From Lycocorax pyrrhopterus obiensis (taxonomy: Eukaryota; Chordata; Aves; Passeriformes; Paradisaeidae), in assembly GCA_014706295.1 (NCBI GenBank), contig JACSVZ010000024.1, positions 4,705,332 through 4,769,331 of the forward strand: a stretch of 64,000 nucleotides of DNA, written 5' to 3'. The notes below the pieces were generated by a model, which saw nothing but the letters and a program-made list of their open reading frames with translations, did no database searches and was not told where the DNA came from. Positions within the stretch are counted from its first letter, which is position 1. Every line of letters begins with the position of its first letter. This document shows positions 12,545-23,039 of the stretch, piece by piece. The translations under genes were made by a program, and so were the position numbers.

Positions 12545-13150
12545 GTTCTTAATTTGGGGTATTTGATGTGTTCTGGGGTATTTTTGACACATTCTGGGGT
12601 ATTTGACACATTCTGGGGTATTTTTTGACACATTCTGGGGTATTTCTTCACACGTTCTGGGGTATTTGACACATTCTGGTGTATTTTTTGACACATTCTG
12701 GGGTATTTGACACATTCTGGGGTATTTTTTGACACGTTCCTGGGTATTTGACACATTCTGGGGTATTTGACACATTCTGGGGTATTATTTGACATGTTCT
12801 GGGGTATTTGACACGTTCTGGGGTATTGGACACATTCTGGGGTATTTTTTGACACATTCTGGGGTATTGGACACATTCTGGGGTATTTTTTGACACATTC
12901 TGGGGTAATTTTTGACACATTCTGGGGTAATTTTTGACACATTCTGGGGTATTTTTTGACACGTTCTGGGGTATTTGACACATTCTGGGGTATTTTCTGA
13001 CACATTCTGGGGTATTATTTTTTGACACGTTCTGGGGTATTGGACACATTCTGGGGTATTATTTGACACATTCTGGGGTATTATTTGACACATTCTGGGG
13101 TGTTATTTGACACGTTCCTGGATGTTTGACACGTTCTGGGGTATTTGGCA
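12545..13150. repeat. Minisatellite, 19-22 bp unit
   Basis: About 30 copies of ttctggggtatttgacaca, with variants lengthened by extra T residues before gacaca. The minus strand gives a 230-codon open frame of repeated QNVS/PECVKY-like peptides, which I regard as an artefact of the repeat. Confidence 0.95.
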
Positions 13151-16107
13151 CCCTCCCCGTGAGAGCCGCCGCTCCCATCTCTGCGTGGTGGAGCTGGAAT
13201 GTTGTGGCTTTAAGTGAAACGAGGAAGTTCCCGAGCAAACCCGTACTTTATCCACGTAAACGATGAATCCTGGGAAAGCCAAAACTGGGTCTGTCAAGCT
13301 GCTGCTCCAATTGCACTTCTGATAACTCAGCTGCTGCTTTTTTTTTGGGAGAGGGGGAAACAAAAAGAAACAGATGGGTTTGGAGTTGGGTGGGGGTGGC
13401 ACACGTTGGGAGACCCGTTCCCTTATCTCCCCTCGAACTGGGGCTGGGGATTCCATCTCCCCAGGGACCGCAGGGCAGGGGGCATCACCTGTGCTGCCCC
13501 TGGCAATGGGAGAGCCTGGAAAACTGGGAGCATCTGGAAAACTGGGAGCGTCCTGTGCCGGCTGCGGGGATGAGTTTGTTCCCGGTGTAAATCAGAGCTA
13601 ACAAGGGGGGCAGGCTGTGCTGCCTCTCCCCGAGCTCTGCAGATGGGGATGAGCTCCGAGATGCTCAATCTGTGCCTTCCTGCCTGCGAGATGGGCTTCA
13701 AAGAGCCGAGCTGTTGTTCCCCTCGCCGCGGTCCTGGCGGCTCTCGGCGCCTTGCGCCGCCGCGGCTTTTTGGTCCCATTAAAATCAAGCTGTGAACAAA
13801 AGCAGGTTATTGATTCTTGAAACCGGGAGGATCCTTTGGCAGGCAGTTAACGAGCAGAGAACTCTTCCAGGCTCTGATTTTTCGAAGGGTGTTGAAGTTG
13901 TAACATCTCAGTTAATGTGTGACAAGGAGCCTGCAAAGCCTCCCAGTCATCCAGAATGAATCTGTTCCTAAGTGGGAGTTCAGGGGAGGCCTCTGCCAGG
14001 TTTGGCTGCTGTGGATTGATCCCAAAAACCTTTTTGGGTGGCCAGGAGTGAGAAGAGAGAAGAGGGACCCCCTCCAATGGGCGCTTCTTGCTGTTGGGAT
14101 TCACTGGGGTGACTCTCATCACCCTCTGGGGGCACAGACACAGCCTCAGCCCCAAAGCAGCACCTTCAAAGGCTCAAATCCTCCCTGCAGCCTCGAGAAG
14201 GAATTGCAGGGGTTGGTTTTGGGGGTTTGTTGTGGTGCCAAGCTGCGGGATACTCCCGGCGTATCCATGAACGCCGCCAAGGCCGCGTGTGGGAGCACCG
14301 CTGCAGAGAAATCTGTTCAATAAATGCTCTGCTCACCGGTCCTCCAGTGCCTCCCCTGCTCCTGCCGCGGCACAAGAGCATCTCGTGCACGCAAAGATGA
14401 AAATTGCTGGCATGAGGAGAGCGGAGCTGGATGAGGGAGGTGGGCTGGAGTGCCACTGTTCCCTCTGAACGAGAGGGGATCTCTGCAGAGGCACAGCTCT
14501 CGTGCTGTCGATGGGGCTGCGAGTGCAGCAGCCGCGGCTCCGTGCTGGGACTTCGCGGTTTTGTGCTCAATAATTGGATTTTTTAGGCTGGGTGTGGGGG
14601 AGTACAGGATATTCGGCGTTGTTTACCCAAACTTTGAAGTCCCAAATTTGTCACATGGCTGTGATCAAACACCTGTGCTGGCAGATGTGTGTTTGTGCCC
14701 CTGGTCAAGCACAGGGAAGTGGATTTCGGAGGGCTGTGGATAAAGATCTGTCACTCCTGGCTTTTCCCTTACTGCTCTGAAACTCGTCCCGTTGAAGCCC
14801 CCACATGGAGAGGGCAGGGACAGCAAATCCCAAGGACAGGGACAGCCAATCCCATCCTGGACAGCTCTCAGGTGAATCCATTCAGCTGACCTGAAGGGAA
14901 CGGTGTCCAGGCAATTCCCGAGATGTTTTGCACTCATTTTTCCCTGAGCAGTGACAACGCAGGCAGCACTGTGATAACAGTTCCATTCCTGGGTCTGTAA
15001 CAATGCCATTAACATTAGTTCTGAGCACATGAAAAGGGTGCTGAGGCTCCCAACGAGCCGAAATTGTGCCAATACTGAGAGAAACCATTTTCTGCAGTTG
15101 GTTTATTGCAGGTTTTAACTACAGCGTGGAAAGCAGAGGAAGGAACCCACCCCAGGCCCCCGAGACACGTTCCCCCCATAATATCCATATTTATCACTTA
15201 CCCCCCTCCTCCACCAGCTGCCTGCAGCTCTTCCAGGATCATTGTTTCCTCTCTGCTGCTGGAAGGCACCTCCCAAACTGTTTTTCTCCTTGTTAATGCT
15301 TTGGTCTCACAGTTATTTCCATCTCCAGTCCCCGCACCATTAGTGGGAAACACATCCAGGTGGATAACTACCACTTCCCAGTGCACTGTTTCCCGTCCCT
15401 TCCTGTTTTCCTCTCTCTAGAGGATTTCCTGCTGCAGATAACCGGAATTTTATGGTGTGTTCTGAGCTGGCAGAGTTGTCCTTCAGCCTCTCAGGTGGCG
15501 TTTCAGCTGAAGGGACTGGCGGGAATGGCCAGACTGGGAGTTTATCAGGGTGTGTTTGTAAAAAGTGGATGTTTGCAGGCAGAGCTGCGGGAACTTGGAG
15601 CCATTCCTCAGCACCAGCCCTGTGTGATGGGCTCAATTGAGTGGAACCCGTGTTCCAACTTCCCCGAGCCTGATTTTGCCCGAGTGCCGCTTGTTTATGG
15701 AGTTGGTCAGGCTGAGGGATGGGGGGACGCAAAGATTCCGTGAAAAGCGTAATTGGCTGGGTGATATCTGGGGCCTTTCTGACCACTTCCTATTTGTAAC
15801 GTGCCAAAAATAGCTGCTCCTTCTGCTGGAGCCACGGCTGCTGCAGCTGGGAATAGATTTTAATTGATGGATCCTGTCAGGCTCCCGGCGGCCGCGCAGG
15901 CAGGAGAACCATTAAAGTGAGATTTCTTGTCCCTGCTCACTTAAACACTCTGCTACCAGCTCATGGCAGCCTTGCAGTTTTCCCTTAATATCCCCAGCCT
16001 TTGTAGCCATATCCTAGGGCCGTACCTCGGGATCTTAGGTTTCCCAGCAGGGAGAGCTGCTGGCCATGGGCTTTGTGTCCTGGTGTTACAGGTGTGTGAA
16101 GAACGTG

Positions 16108-16440
16108 TGTGTTATTGTGTGTGGAATAAGGGGCAGGAACACCTCGGGAGTTGTTGTGTGGAATAAGGGATGGGAACATCTTGGGAGTTGTTTGGAATAA
16201 GGGATGGGAACACCTCGGGAATTGTTGTGTGGAATAAGGGATGGGAACACCTCGGGAGTTGTGTGGAATAAGGGATGGGAACACCTCAGGAGTTGTTGTG
16301 TGGAATAAGGGATGGAAACACCCTGGGAGTTGTTTGGAATAAGGGATGGGAACACCTCGGGAGTTGTTGTGTGGAATAAGGGATGGGAACACCTCGGGAG
16401 TTGTGTGGAATAAGGGATGGGAACACCTCGGGAGTTGTTT
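16108..16440. repeat. Minisatellite, 33-37 bp unit
   Basis: About nine copies of gtgtggaataagggatggga followed by acacctcgggagttgtt. The units alternate between longer forms with a second gttgt and shorter forms. Confidence 0.93.
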
Positions 16441-16952
16441 GCTGGAGACTTTCGGAGCTTGGGGAAAAGGTGGCGTTGAACTGGGACCCTGGGATGTGAC
16501 CTTGTGTCACTGGGATGTGACCATCCCTAAAGGAACCTGGACAAAGGCTGTGGTCAAGAGGAGAAACCTCTCTGAGGCTCCTCCAGCAGGGTCAGGGACC
16601 CATGTGGGTTTGGGCTCCGAGTTTGTGCACCTTCCCAAGGCTTTTTCCTGGGAAAAGCTGTGTTTCTGTGTTCCCTGCACCCTCCTGTTTGCCCATCTGC
16701 ATGAGCTCTGCCTCCTCCCCAACTCCAGGACCTGTTGCTGGAGGACCAAAACCCCTCCTTTGCAGAGGGAGCCTATTTTAACTCCTAGTTTGGAGAGGAC
16801 TCATGCCTGTTTTCCTCGTGGATGTGCAGGAACATCCATCCCCACCCCACCCAGCCTCCCCATCACCCGCGCCGGCTCCGTTAAACCGGAATTACCACCC
16901 TGCCCAAAGACACCACAGCGAGCCAGGGTTTGCTGCAATAACAACTCAGAAC

Positions 16953-16958
16953 TTTATT
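16953..16958 (-). terminator. Polyadenylation signal of the nested HMG-box gene
   Basis: AATAAA on the minus strand (tttatt on plus), 137 bp beyond the stop codon of the HMG-box reading frame. It is the first canonical hexamer downstream and is followed by GTTCTGAGTTGTTATTG, a plausible GU-rich downstream element. This supports a short single-exon transcript with about 150 nt of 3' UTR. Confidence 0.6.
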
Positions 16959-16977
16959 GGGACTTCCCAAGGCACTG

Positions 16978-17110
16978 CAATCGCAGGTGGGAGCTGCAAT
17001 CGCAGGTGGGAACTGCACTCTCAGGTAGGAATGGCAATCTCAGGTAGGAACGGCAATCTCAGGTAGGAACGGCAGTCTCAGGCAGGAACAGCAGTCACAG
17101 GTAGGACATG
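16978..17110 (-). repeat. Seven 19-bp tandem units spanning the stop codon of the HMG-box gene
   Basis: Exact 19-bp period with units at 16978, 16997, 17016, 17035, 17054, 17073 and 17092 (for example caatctcaggtaggaacgg). The last unit contains the codons for the final residues MSYL and the TGA stop. The other six form the start of the 3' UTR. The coding end therefore appears to be the seed, or one member, of the array. Confidence 0.9.
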
Positions 17111-17565
17111 AGGAAGTTCCGCAGGCTCGCCGCCTTGGTGGTGAAGGAGACCATGATGTTCCTCAGGGCCCTCTTCCGGCTGGACATCCTCGGGCCCCTG
17201 CTCCTGCTCCTGCTCGTGCTGCTGGCCCTCCTCCTGCCCCTCATGTGGTCGGCCATGTCCTTGTACATGTCCTTGTCTCTTTCGGGCAGCCTGTGCCACA
17301 TCCGGCCCAGCCTCTTGGCCGTCTGCACCATGCTCAAGTTGGGGTGCTTCCTCTGGAGCTGCCGGCGGTGCTTCTCCATGAAGATGAAGAACGGCGGCAG
17401 CGGGCGCCCCGAGGACCTGAAGCGGACGCTCTTGCCGTAGCGCCTTCCCCTCCTGGCCCGGAGGCGGGAGCGGGCCCTCCCGAGGCGGCGGCGGGGCCTC
17501 TGGATGGTGATGCGGAACAGCATCGTGGTGCTGGGCGCCCTCCTCGAGCGCACCGGCCGGGCCAT
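17095..17565 (-). CDS. Arginine-rich single HMG-box protein, nested antisense in CSMD2
   Basis: A 156-residue intact reading frame. The start is ATG at 17565 in good Kozak context (GCC before, G after). Residues 1-54 hold about 20 arginines and read as a DNA-compaction tail. Residues 54-112 are one HMG box: PFFIF in helix 1, HPNLSMVQTAKRLGRMW across helix 2 with its usual W, and DKDMYKD in helix 3. Residues 109-132 are RS-rich (SRSRSRG), possible phosphorylation sites. The tail runs to FLMSYL. About a quarter of all residues are Arg. HMG boxes bend DNA; with protamine-like flanks I infer a nuclear role in spermatid chromatin remodelling. The box is closest in feel to the second box of HMGB proteins, including the PN.S.VQ.AK string of HMGB4. 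HMGB4 has two boxes and this has one, so I leave the symbol blank. Larger frames overlapping it are shadows. Being intronless suggests retrogene origin. Confidence 0.8.
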   Translation of the reverse strand: MARPVRSRRAPSTTMLFRITIQRPRRRLGRARSRLRARRGRRYGKSVRFRSSGRPLPPFFIFMEKHRRQLQRKHPNLSMVQTAKRLGRMWHRLPERDKDMYKDMADHMRGRRRASSTSRSRSRGPRMSSRKRALRNIMVSFTTKAASLRNFLMSYL

Positions 17566-17758
17566 GGCCGCGCGGGGCCGGCCGGGCTGGGCCGCTCCTG
17601 CTTCTCCTGCTTCTCCTGCTGCTCCTGCTCCCTCGGCTCCCTGGGCCCCGCTTCCTCGAGCGGCGCTGCTGGGAGGCTGCGGAGGAGCGCGAGGCCGTGC
17701 TGCCCCTCAGCACCGGTGCCGGAGCGCACGGAGCGGCAACAGGCCAGGCCACCGCGCC

Positions 17759-17859
17759 AACGTCACCGCGCCACTGTGACATCAGGCTGCGGGGGCCAAT
17801 CGGCGGGGGCCGGGCTGGCTCCCTGCAGCGCTGTTTGCTGGAGGGGCGTGCTGATGTCA
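17759..17859 (-). promoter_or_regulatory. Putative proximal promoter of the HMG-box gene (CRE-like sites and CCAAT)
   Basis: Read on the minus strand toward the gene: TGATGTCA-type octamer at 17852-17859, ATTGG (CCAAT box) at 17796-17800, a second CRE-like octamer at 17777-17784 and GTGACGTT at 17759-17766. The ATG follows about 195 bp later. No TATA box is evident and the region is rich in CpG. CREM binding to CRE-like octamers near the start site is the established mode of control for many spermatid genes. Applying it here is inference. Confidence 0.5.
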
Positions 17860-18022
17860 TAGTTGGGGTGCTGGAGAGGGTTGGCGTTGACGTGGGAGCG
17901 CTCCCGTGCATGGAACGTTGGGGTGGGCGGTGGTGGTGGCACCGGGCCATGGTGACACGAGGTTCCCAGAGCCGGGCGGGAGGGGCCAGGCCTGGTCCCT
18001 GTAACCCTGTTGGCTGGAGGGA

Positions 18023-18332
18023 TGTCGTACTTGGACATGAAAGAACAATGCAGACCCCGCTTAGTTCAAGACAGAAAGAAGCCAGGAAAAGCCCCTGGCT
18101 GTTTATTTTACTTTATATATGTGTTTTAGGAATGACTATGGATTGGAGGATGAGGTTACCCCCTCTCCAACCACACCGGTCGGACGAAAAGTCCATCAAA
18201 CTTCTCCACCTCAGGAGAAGGAATGAAAACAAAAAGGAACGGTAGCCAAACATAACTGTGTTTACAGAAAGTGCGTGAGAAACTTTATCACAGAAATGAA
18301 AACATCAAAAGACTGCAAATCTCAGGGCGACA
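18023..18332 (-). mobile_element. Solo LTR, 310 bp, inserted upstream of the HMG-box gene
   Basis: The insert is flanked by perfect duplications gaggga (18017-18022 and 18333-18338). Its ends are TGTCG and CGACA, inverted repeats as in retroviral LTRs. It is clearly AT-richer than its surroundings. On the minus strand it carries TATATAAAG (18119-18111) and AATAAA (18107-18102), so I orient it minus, the same direction as the gene about 460 bp downstream. The sister repeat unit at about 18497-18515 shows the uninterrupted target, which confirms insertion. Confidence 0.8.
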
Positions 18333-18589
18333 GAGGGATGTGTTGATGTCCCAACCATGGTGGTGGAGCAGATCTTGGATGAGCCGGGAGTGCTCCATGG
18401 ATGGAATTTTGGGGCATGCTGTGGTGATATCACTGTGCAGTGGGGACACGTTCCCAAAGCCGATCGGGAAGGGCCAGGCCTGGTCCCTGTAACCCTGTTG
18501 GCTGGAGGGATGTGATGATGTCATAACCATGATGATGTCACGGCCGTGGTGATGGAGCAGGTCTTGGTTGAGTTGGGAGCGGAGTATTG

Positions 18590-18705
18590 GGACCTGACGT
18601 GGTGCCATCACTGTGCCCTGGTGCCATCACTGGGCCGTGGTGCCATCACTGGGCCCTGGTGCCATCACTGTGCCCTGGTGCCATCACTGTGCCCTGGTGC
18701 CACGT
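18590..18705. repeat. Short 19-bp tandem repeat
   Basis: About six copies of ctgtgccctggtgccatca, some with gggc in place of tgtg. It enlarges the third copy of the upstream segment. Confidence 0.9.
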
Positions 18706-18772
18706 GGTCTCCCAAGCCCACCAGAAGGGGCCAGATCTTCTTCCTGTAACCCTGTTGGCTGGAGGGACATGA

Positions 18773-18882
18773 TGATGTCATAGCCATGATGATGTCACGG
18801 CCATGATGATGTCATGGCCATGGTGATGTCACGGCCATGGTGACGTCACAGCCATGCTGACGTCACAGCCATGCTGACATCA
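18773..18882. promoter_or_regulatory. Seven CRE-type octamers at exact 17-bp spacing
   Basis: Octamers start at 18773, 18790, 18807, 18824 (all TGATGTCA), 18841, 18858 (both the perfect palindrome TGACGTCA) and 18875 (TGACATCA). They sit in a 17-bp tandem unit of the form tgatgtcacggccatga. Two more at the same spacing lie at 18516 and 18533. CRE octamers bind CREB/CREM/ATF dimers. The array lies about 1.2 kb upstream of the minus-strand HMG-box gene. Whether it regulates that gene, CSMD2 or nothing is inference. Confidence 0.6.
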
Positions 18883-21159
18883 CATCCCTTCACCCCGGGC
18901 CGTGCTCCTGCTCCAGCGCCGGGATTTTGGCTCCGTTTCTCACCCAGTGTTTTACAAACCTGTAACACCCGAGGAGGGAAGCGGAGGCCTCGGATTTTTT
19001 GTCATGATAAAATGTGGAGCCGCCGCTCGCCGCTGCGAGGTGGCAGCTCATAATGGGAAAATGGTTTAGTAGCAGCCCTAAAAATAATTGTCTGTGACAG
19101 CTGTTCCTTGGTTCCTGTCAGGAGAACCACTGTTATTTAAATCCACAGCCCTTGGACTCCATGGCTAATTTATTTGGGTGGACTTCTCATTAATTTGAAA
19201 GGTTCTGCGGGTTTAAAAGCCTTCATTAATTACGCTCTAGCAGATGAAAACACAATAAGGTTCTGCAGGTTTGTCTGGGAAGAAAAGAAATTCCCAGCGG
19301 TTTGTTTGGTTGTTTCCAAAAGGTGAAATCTGTCGTTCCCAGGCTGAGGTGAGCTCGGCTGTCCCCGTCAGAATTCTTGTGACTGAGGACAGGACTATGA
19401 ATAAAACAAATTGAAATTTTGACCACTCATTCCGAGTACAAGGTGATTTATTGAAGTTCCCAGTAGTGTTAAATATTCATATGTAGCCGATTGCATAAGT
19501 GCTAAATTATGAAACAGCCGCAGCTTCTGTAGAACTTGTCTCTTCTGAAAGGTAAAGATGGGGGAGCAGAAGCCTTGGAAGTCGGGAGTCATCCCTGAGT
19601 TACACACGGATAACTTTGGGATTGCGTAATTCCCGTGCAATTAGGACTTGTGTAACTGCTGGGCTGGTTAATCCTGGCACAGAGGGGCCGAGGACTCGTC
19701 GGGCTCTGTGGAAGCTTGTGGTTAAATCCAGCCTGGACAGAACGTGCTTCCCAGTTCCCCTCCTGTGTTTACTCCAGGTTGTTTTGCAGTGGCCTCAGCC
19801 TGGTAAATAAACTCCGTTTGTCCCACCAGCCTCGTTCCTTTCACGTCCCGGCTCTCCCTGCGAGCCGAGAGGGTGATTTGCATTCCATTTATCTCTCCCA
19901 CTCTCCCTTCCCTTGTTTCCTCTGCTCTCCAAAGAGAACCTGCCCTGGTGATTATTCTGGGGCAATGAAATAATTTCATTCCAGCAGTCACAGGTCCCTT
20001 CAGCAGGTGCTTTATTATCTCAATAATTCAGCCTAAGAGACTTTTCAGCCTCCCCAATTCCCACAGTTCAGGAGCTACAAATAAAACTCTTTTGCTCTTT
20101 CCCTGATTTGGTTTATTTAGCCTCTTTTTTTTTTTTTCCCTGTGTTCTTTCCAGATCCTCCCCAGGAATTATATTCAAATGTGGAATTGATGCTGTTCAG
20201 CCCAAGTGCCTTAAGGGGTGCATTGTGTTAAAATGCACATAAAGGCAGCGCTGTCCCACTTGGGCTGGCTCATTTATAAAATTCCCTTTGAATCGAGGCC
20301 ATTTATCTGAACTCAGCACAGTGTTTGCTCATGTCCCTGGGTTACCTACATCCTCCATCAAAACAGGTCAGCTGGGTCCAGGGAAATCTGGGATAGAAGC
20401 GCTGGAATAAACACAGGGCACGGCTGGGGTGGGGCACATCCATCGATCCTTTCTCGCTCACGGAGTTGGGTTTAACCCACCACCATTTGTGTGGGGCCTC
20501 TGCAGGCAGAGACACCAGAATAAAGCAGCTTTGTTGCTCCAGTTTCCTCTTTTATTAGGGAATTTTTGGGTTTTATTTAGGATTTTCACGTGGAACAGTG
20601 GTTGTTAAGGACAAATCGTTTGTGGGGAGCAGAGCCCAGGAAAACCAGGCTTTGGACACACGAAGACACTGCAAAGCTTTTCCCGTGGCTGTGGCTGCTC
20701 CAGGTATTTGTTTAATCCTAGGAATTAACACACAACAACATCCTGGAATTGGTGATTCAAGGGGATTTGTGTTCATTTTCCTGCCAGGACCTGAACAGGT
20801 CCTGAGGCTGTGCTGAGACACCTCAGTGCCTTGATCCCACCAGGGCAGAGGGTCCAGATGTGTCCTGAGACTGCCCAGACCTGATGAGGAAGGAAAGATT
20901 CTGCCACCGGTCCTGGCAGAAACAAAACCTTGGTTGTGAACTTGTTTGGATTTGCAGTGAAAAGCAGAATTTGCAGAACTTGTATTTAGCAGAGAATATT
21001 GTAGCCAAAGAGGTAAAATGAAAAAACGTCACAAAAAGCCACAAAACCCCCCCAAAAACCCCTCACAGACCTTGGCCACTGCTCTGCCTCCCCTATTAGG
21101 TAATGAGTGTTGATGAAGGGATGGAACTGGCTCCAGTTTGCCGTGGTGGGTGAAAATTC

Positions 21160-21899
21160 CATGCCAGGAGGAGACTGGAAAAACAAAAATAGGAATAGAG
21201 GTTATGCTTTGAAAAACCTCTGGGGTGACCCTCAGCAGCACTGGAGGAGGGATGGTGTTGGGGTGCACTGTGTGCTGGAAGAGAGACAGGCCCTGAGGGC
21301 CGCAGAGAGAGCCTCTTTCTTGGACCCACAGGTGACCCTGGGAGTGCATCCAGGTCACCGGGGATGGGCTGAGAGAGGATTGTGGGTTTGTGGACAGTGC
21401 TGGGCCTATGAGATGTGATAATTGTAGTTTGTGACCTTACAGGGCATTGTTTACCTGTTACCATAATAGGCAATGTCTGTGCACTGCCCCAGGTGATTGG
21501 GGGACCCTGAGGTGAACATCTTTCCTGTTTCTATGATGGGATATCCTGTTGGGCGCTGGTATTTAGGGAATATTCACTGCACGATAAATGCTTTGCACCT
21601 TCCATCTTGTGTGTGGAGTCGTGCCCTTGTGTGATTACTGCAGGATGGCAGCGTGGGGTGAATCCCTGAGGGGAAGGACTCCTCACTCCAGCTTGCAAAA
21701 GCCAAGGATCGAGTCTTCCAGGCTCTGGAATTGAGGCACAATGAGGATTCAAGGAATTCTCAAGGAATGGAATGAAAGGCTTTTACCCTAAAAGAAGAAA
21801 ACAGCACAAGGGGGAGGAACGTGTCCCACGTGCTCCACATCTTCCAACCCAACCCATTCCACCATTCCATGGCTCTGTTCCCCTTTGCTCTGCACGAGT
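21160..21899 (+). repeat. Left arm of a large inverted repeat (split by an LTR)
   Basis: Apart from a 387-bp LTR plus one 6-bp target duplication, this arm is about 347 bp long. It is the reverse complement of 22692-23039 with only scattered mismatches and small indels. The arms are separated by about 790 bp of unique sequence containing a short (AC)8 run near 22125-22140. The inner edges end near gctctgcacgag and its complement. The inner end of each arm includes a CR1-like tail (ccaacccattcca). Confidence 0.9.
21256..21642 (+). mobile_element. Solo LTR, family A, copy 2
   Basis: 387 bp, TGTTGGGGTGC to GATTACTGCA, with a perfect duplication ggatgg at 21250-21255 and 21643-21648. The right inverted-repeat arm has a single uninterrupted ggatgg at the matching place, a natural empty site. 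The AATAAA of the family reads GATAAA here. Only the LTR remains, as expected after recombination between two LTRs. Confidence 0.92.
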
Positions 21900-22691
21900 C
21901 AAAGGCAAGCCAGGAGAATTAACAGGAGGAGAAGACTCCCCGTGAATTGCAATTAATGCTGAGGTGAAGCTGTTGCCAGAGCGCTTCCAGCAGCGCTCCC
22001 AGTCCCTGCCTCGTCAGGAGCAATCCCTGGAATACACAGCAGCTCCTCATTGGAAAGAACAAGTTTGTACTGTTACTTGAGAAAAACTGGAAGTGAAAAC
22101 AGCCTCTTGACAGAAACCATCAGGACACACACACACACACAAAAAAACCCGAAGCGGGAAGATGAGAAAAATGTCACTGCTCGTAATGATGTTAATTAGG
22201 AGGTAAATGAATGTTGACATTTGAGAGCTGAGCTGAAAGGATCAGACATGTGAAGGTGTGGAGGATCCGTGAGGAGTCCGATGGAGGGAGAAGCTGAAAT
22301 GTCTGAAGGATTCCCGTTCCTGCGGGAGCAGAAGAAAGGAGAAGGTTCAGCATTGTCTTTGTTGGTTCTCATAATGACACGGGGTGATTCCAGCTTTTAA
22401 AAGCTTCGTCTCTCGGACTCTTCCCTCTGACTTGGGATGGCAGGAAAAGGTCTCAGCACGGGGATGGGGCCTTAGAAGTCCCAAGGTGAATAGGAAATAG
22501 TTTCTTTTCTAATCTGGTGCTATTGTGGTGAGTTTTTGCATTTATTACAGGTGCAGGTGCTCTCAGGTGTGTAAAGCTGAGCTCAGGGGCTCCGTTTGAG
22601 TCCCAGCAGGTCCCACTGTAGCTCAGGTGTGCTCCCTTCAGCCCAGTCTGGCTGCCTGAGCTGCTTTCGTGGTGTGTGCTGTGGTTTTCCC

Positions 22692-23039
22692 TCGTGCAGA
22701 GCAAAGGAGAAGAGAGCCGTGGAATCGTGGAATGGGTTGGGTTGGAAGACGTGGAGCACGTGGGACACATCCCTCCCCCTTGTGTTGTTTTCTTCTTTTA
22801 GGGTAAAAGCCTTTCATTCCATTCCTTGAGAATTCCTTGAATCCTCATTGTGCCTCAATTCCGGAGCCTGGAAGACTCGATCCTTGGCTTTTGCAAGCTG
22901 GAGTGAGGAGTCCTTCCCCTCAGGGATTCACCCCACGCTGCCATCCCTCCTCCAGCGCTGCTGAAGGTCACCCCAGAGGTTTTTCAAGCATAACCTCTAT
23001 TCCTGTTTTGTTTTTCCAGTCTCCTTTTTCCTGCCATGC
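22692..23039 (-). repeat. Right arm of the large inverted repeat (LTR-free)
   Basis: Reverse complement of the left arm at 21160-21899, running from ctcgtgcagagc to cctgccatgcag. It lacks the LTR present in the other arm, so the inverted duplication preceded the insertion, or the LTR was never copied. Confidence 0.9.

Larger units (their letters stand above)
17822..18770. repeat. Three tandem copies of the HMG-gene upstream segment
   Basis: Homologous units lie at about 17822-18022, 18339-18510 and 18511-18770. Each ends in ctgtaaccctgttggctgga followed by ggga. Each begins with a TGATGTC motif and contains a shared middle with the ggggccaggcctggtccctg family of strings. Copy 1 is followed by an inserted LTR, and copy 3 is enlarged by an internal 19-bp repeat. 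Units have diverged, so the duplication is not recent. Confidence 0.8.

Noticed and set aside
12313..13093. Direct-repeat array resembling a CRISPR
   Set aside because: Units are contiguous with no unique spacers, and the DNA is vertebrate; it is a minisatellite.
17078..17950. A 290-codon minus-strand frame and a 205-codon plus-strand frame over the HMG-box gene
   Set aside because: The HMG box with its conserved residues is only in the 17095-17565 frame. The others are GC-rich shadows with low-complexity products.
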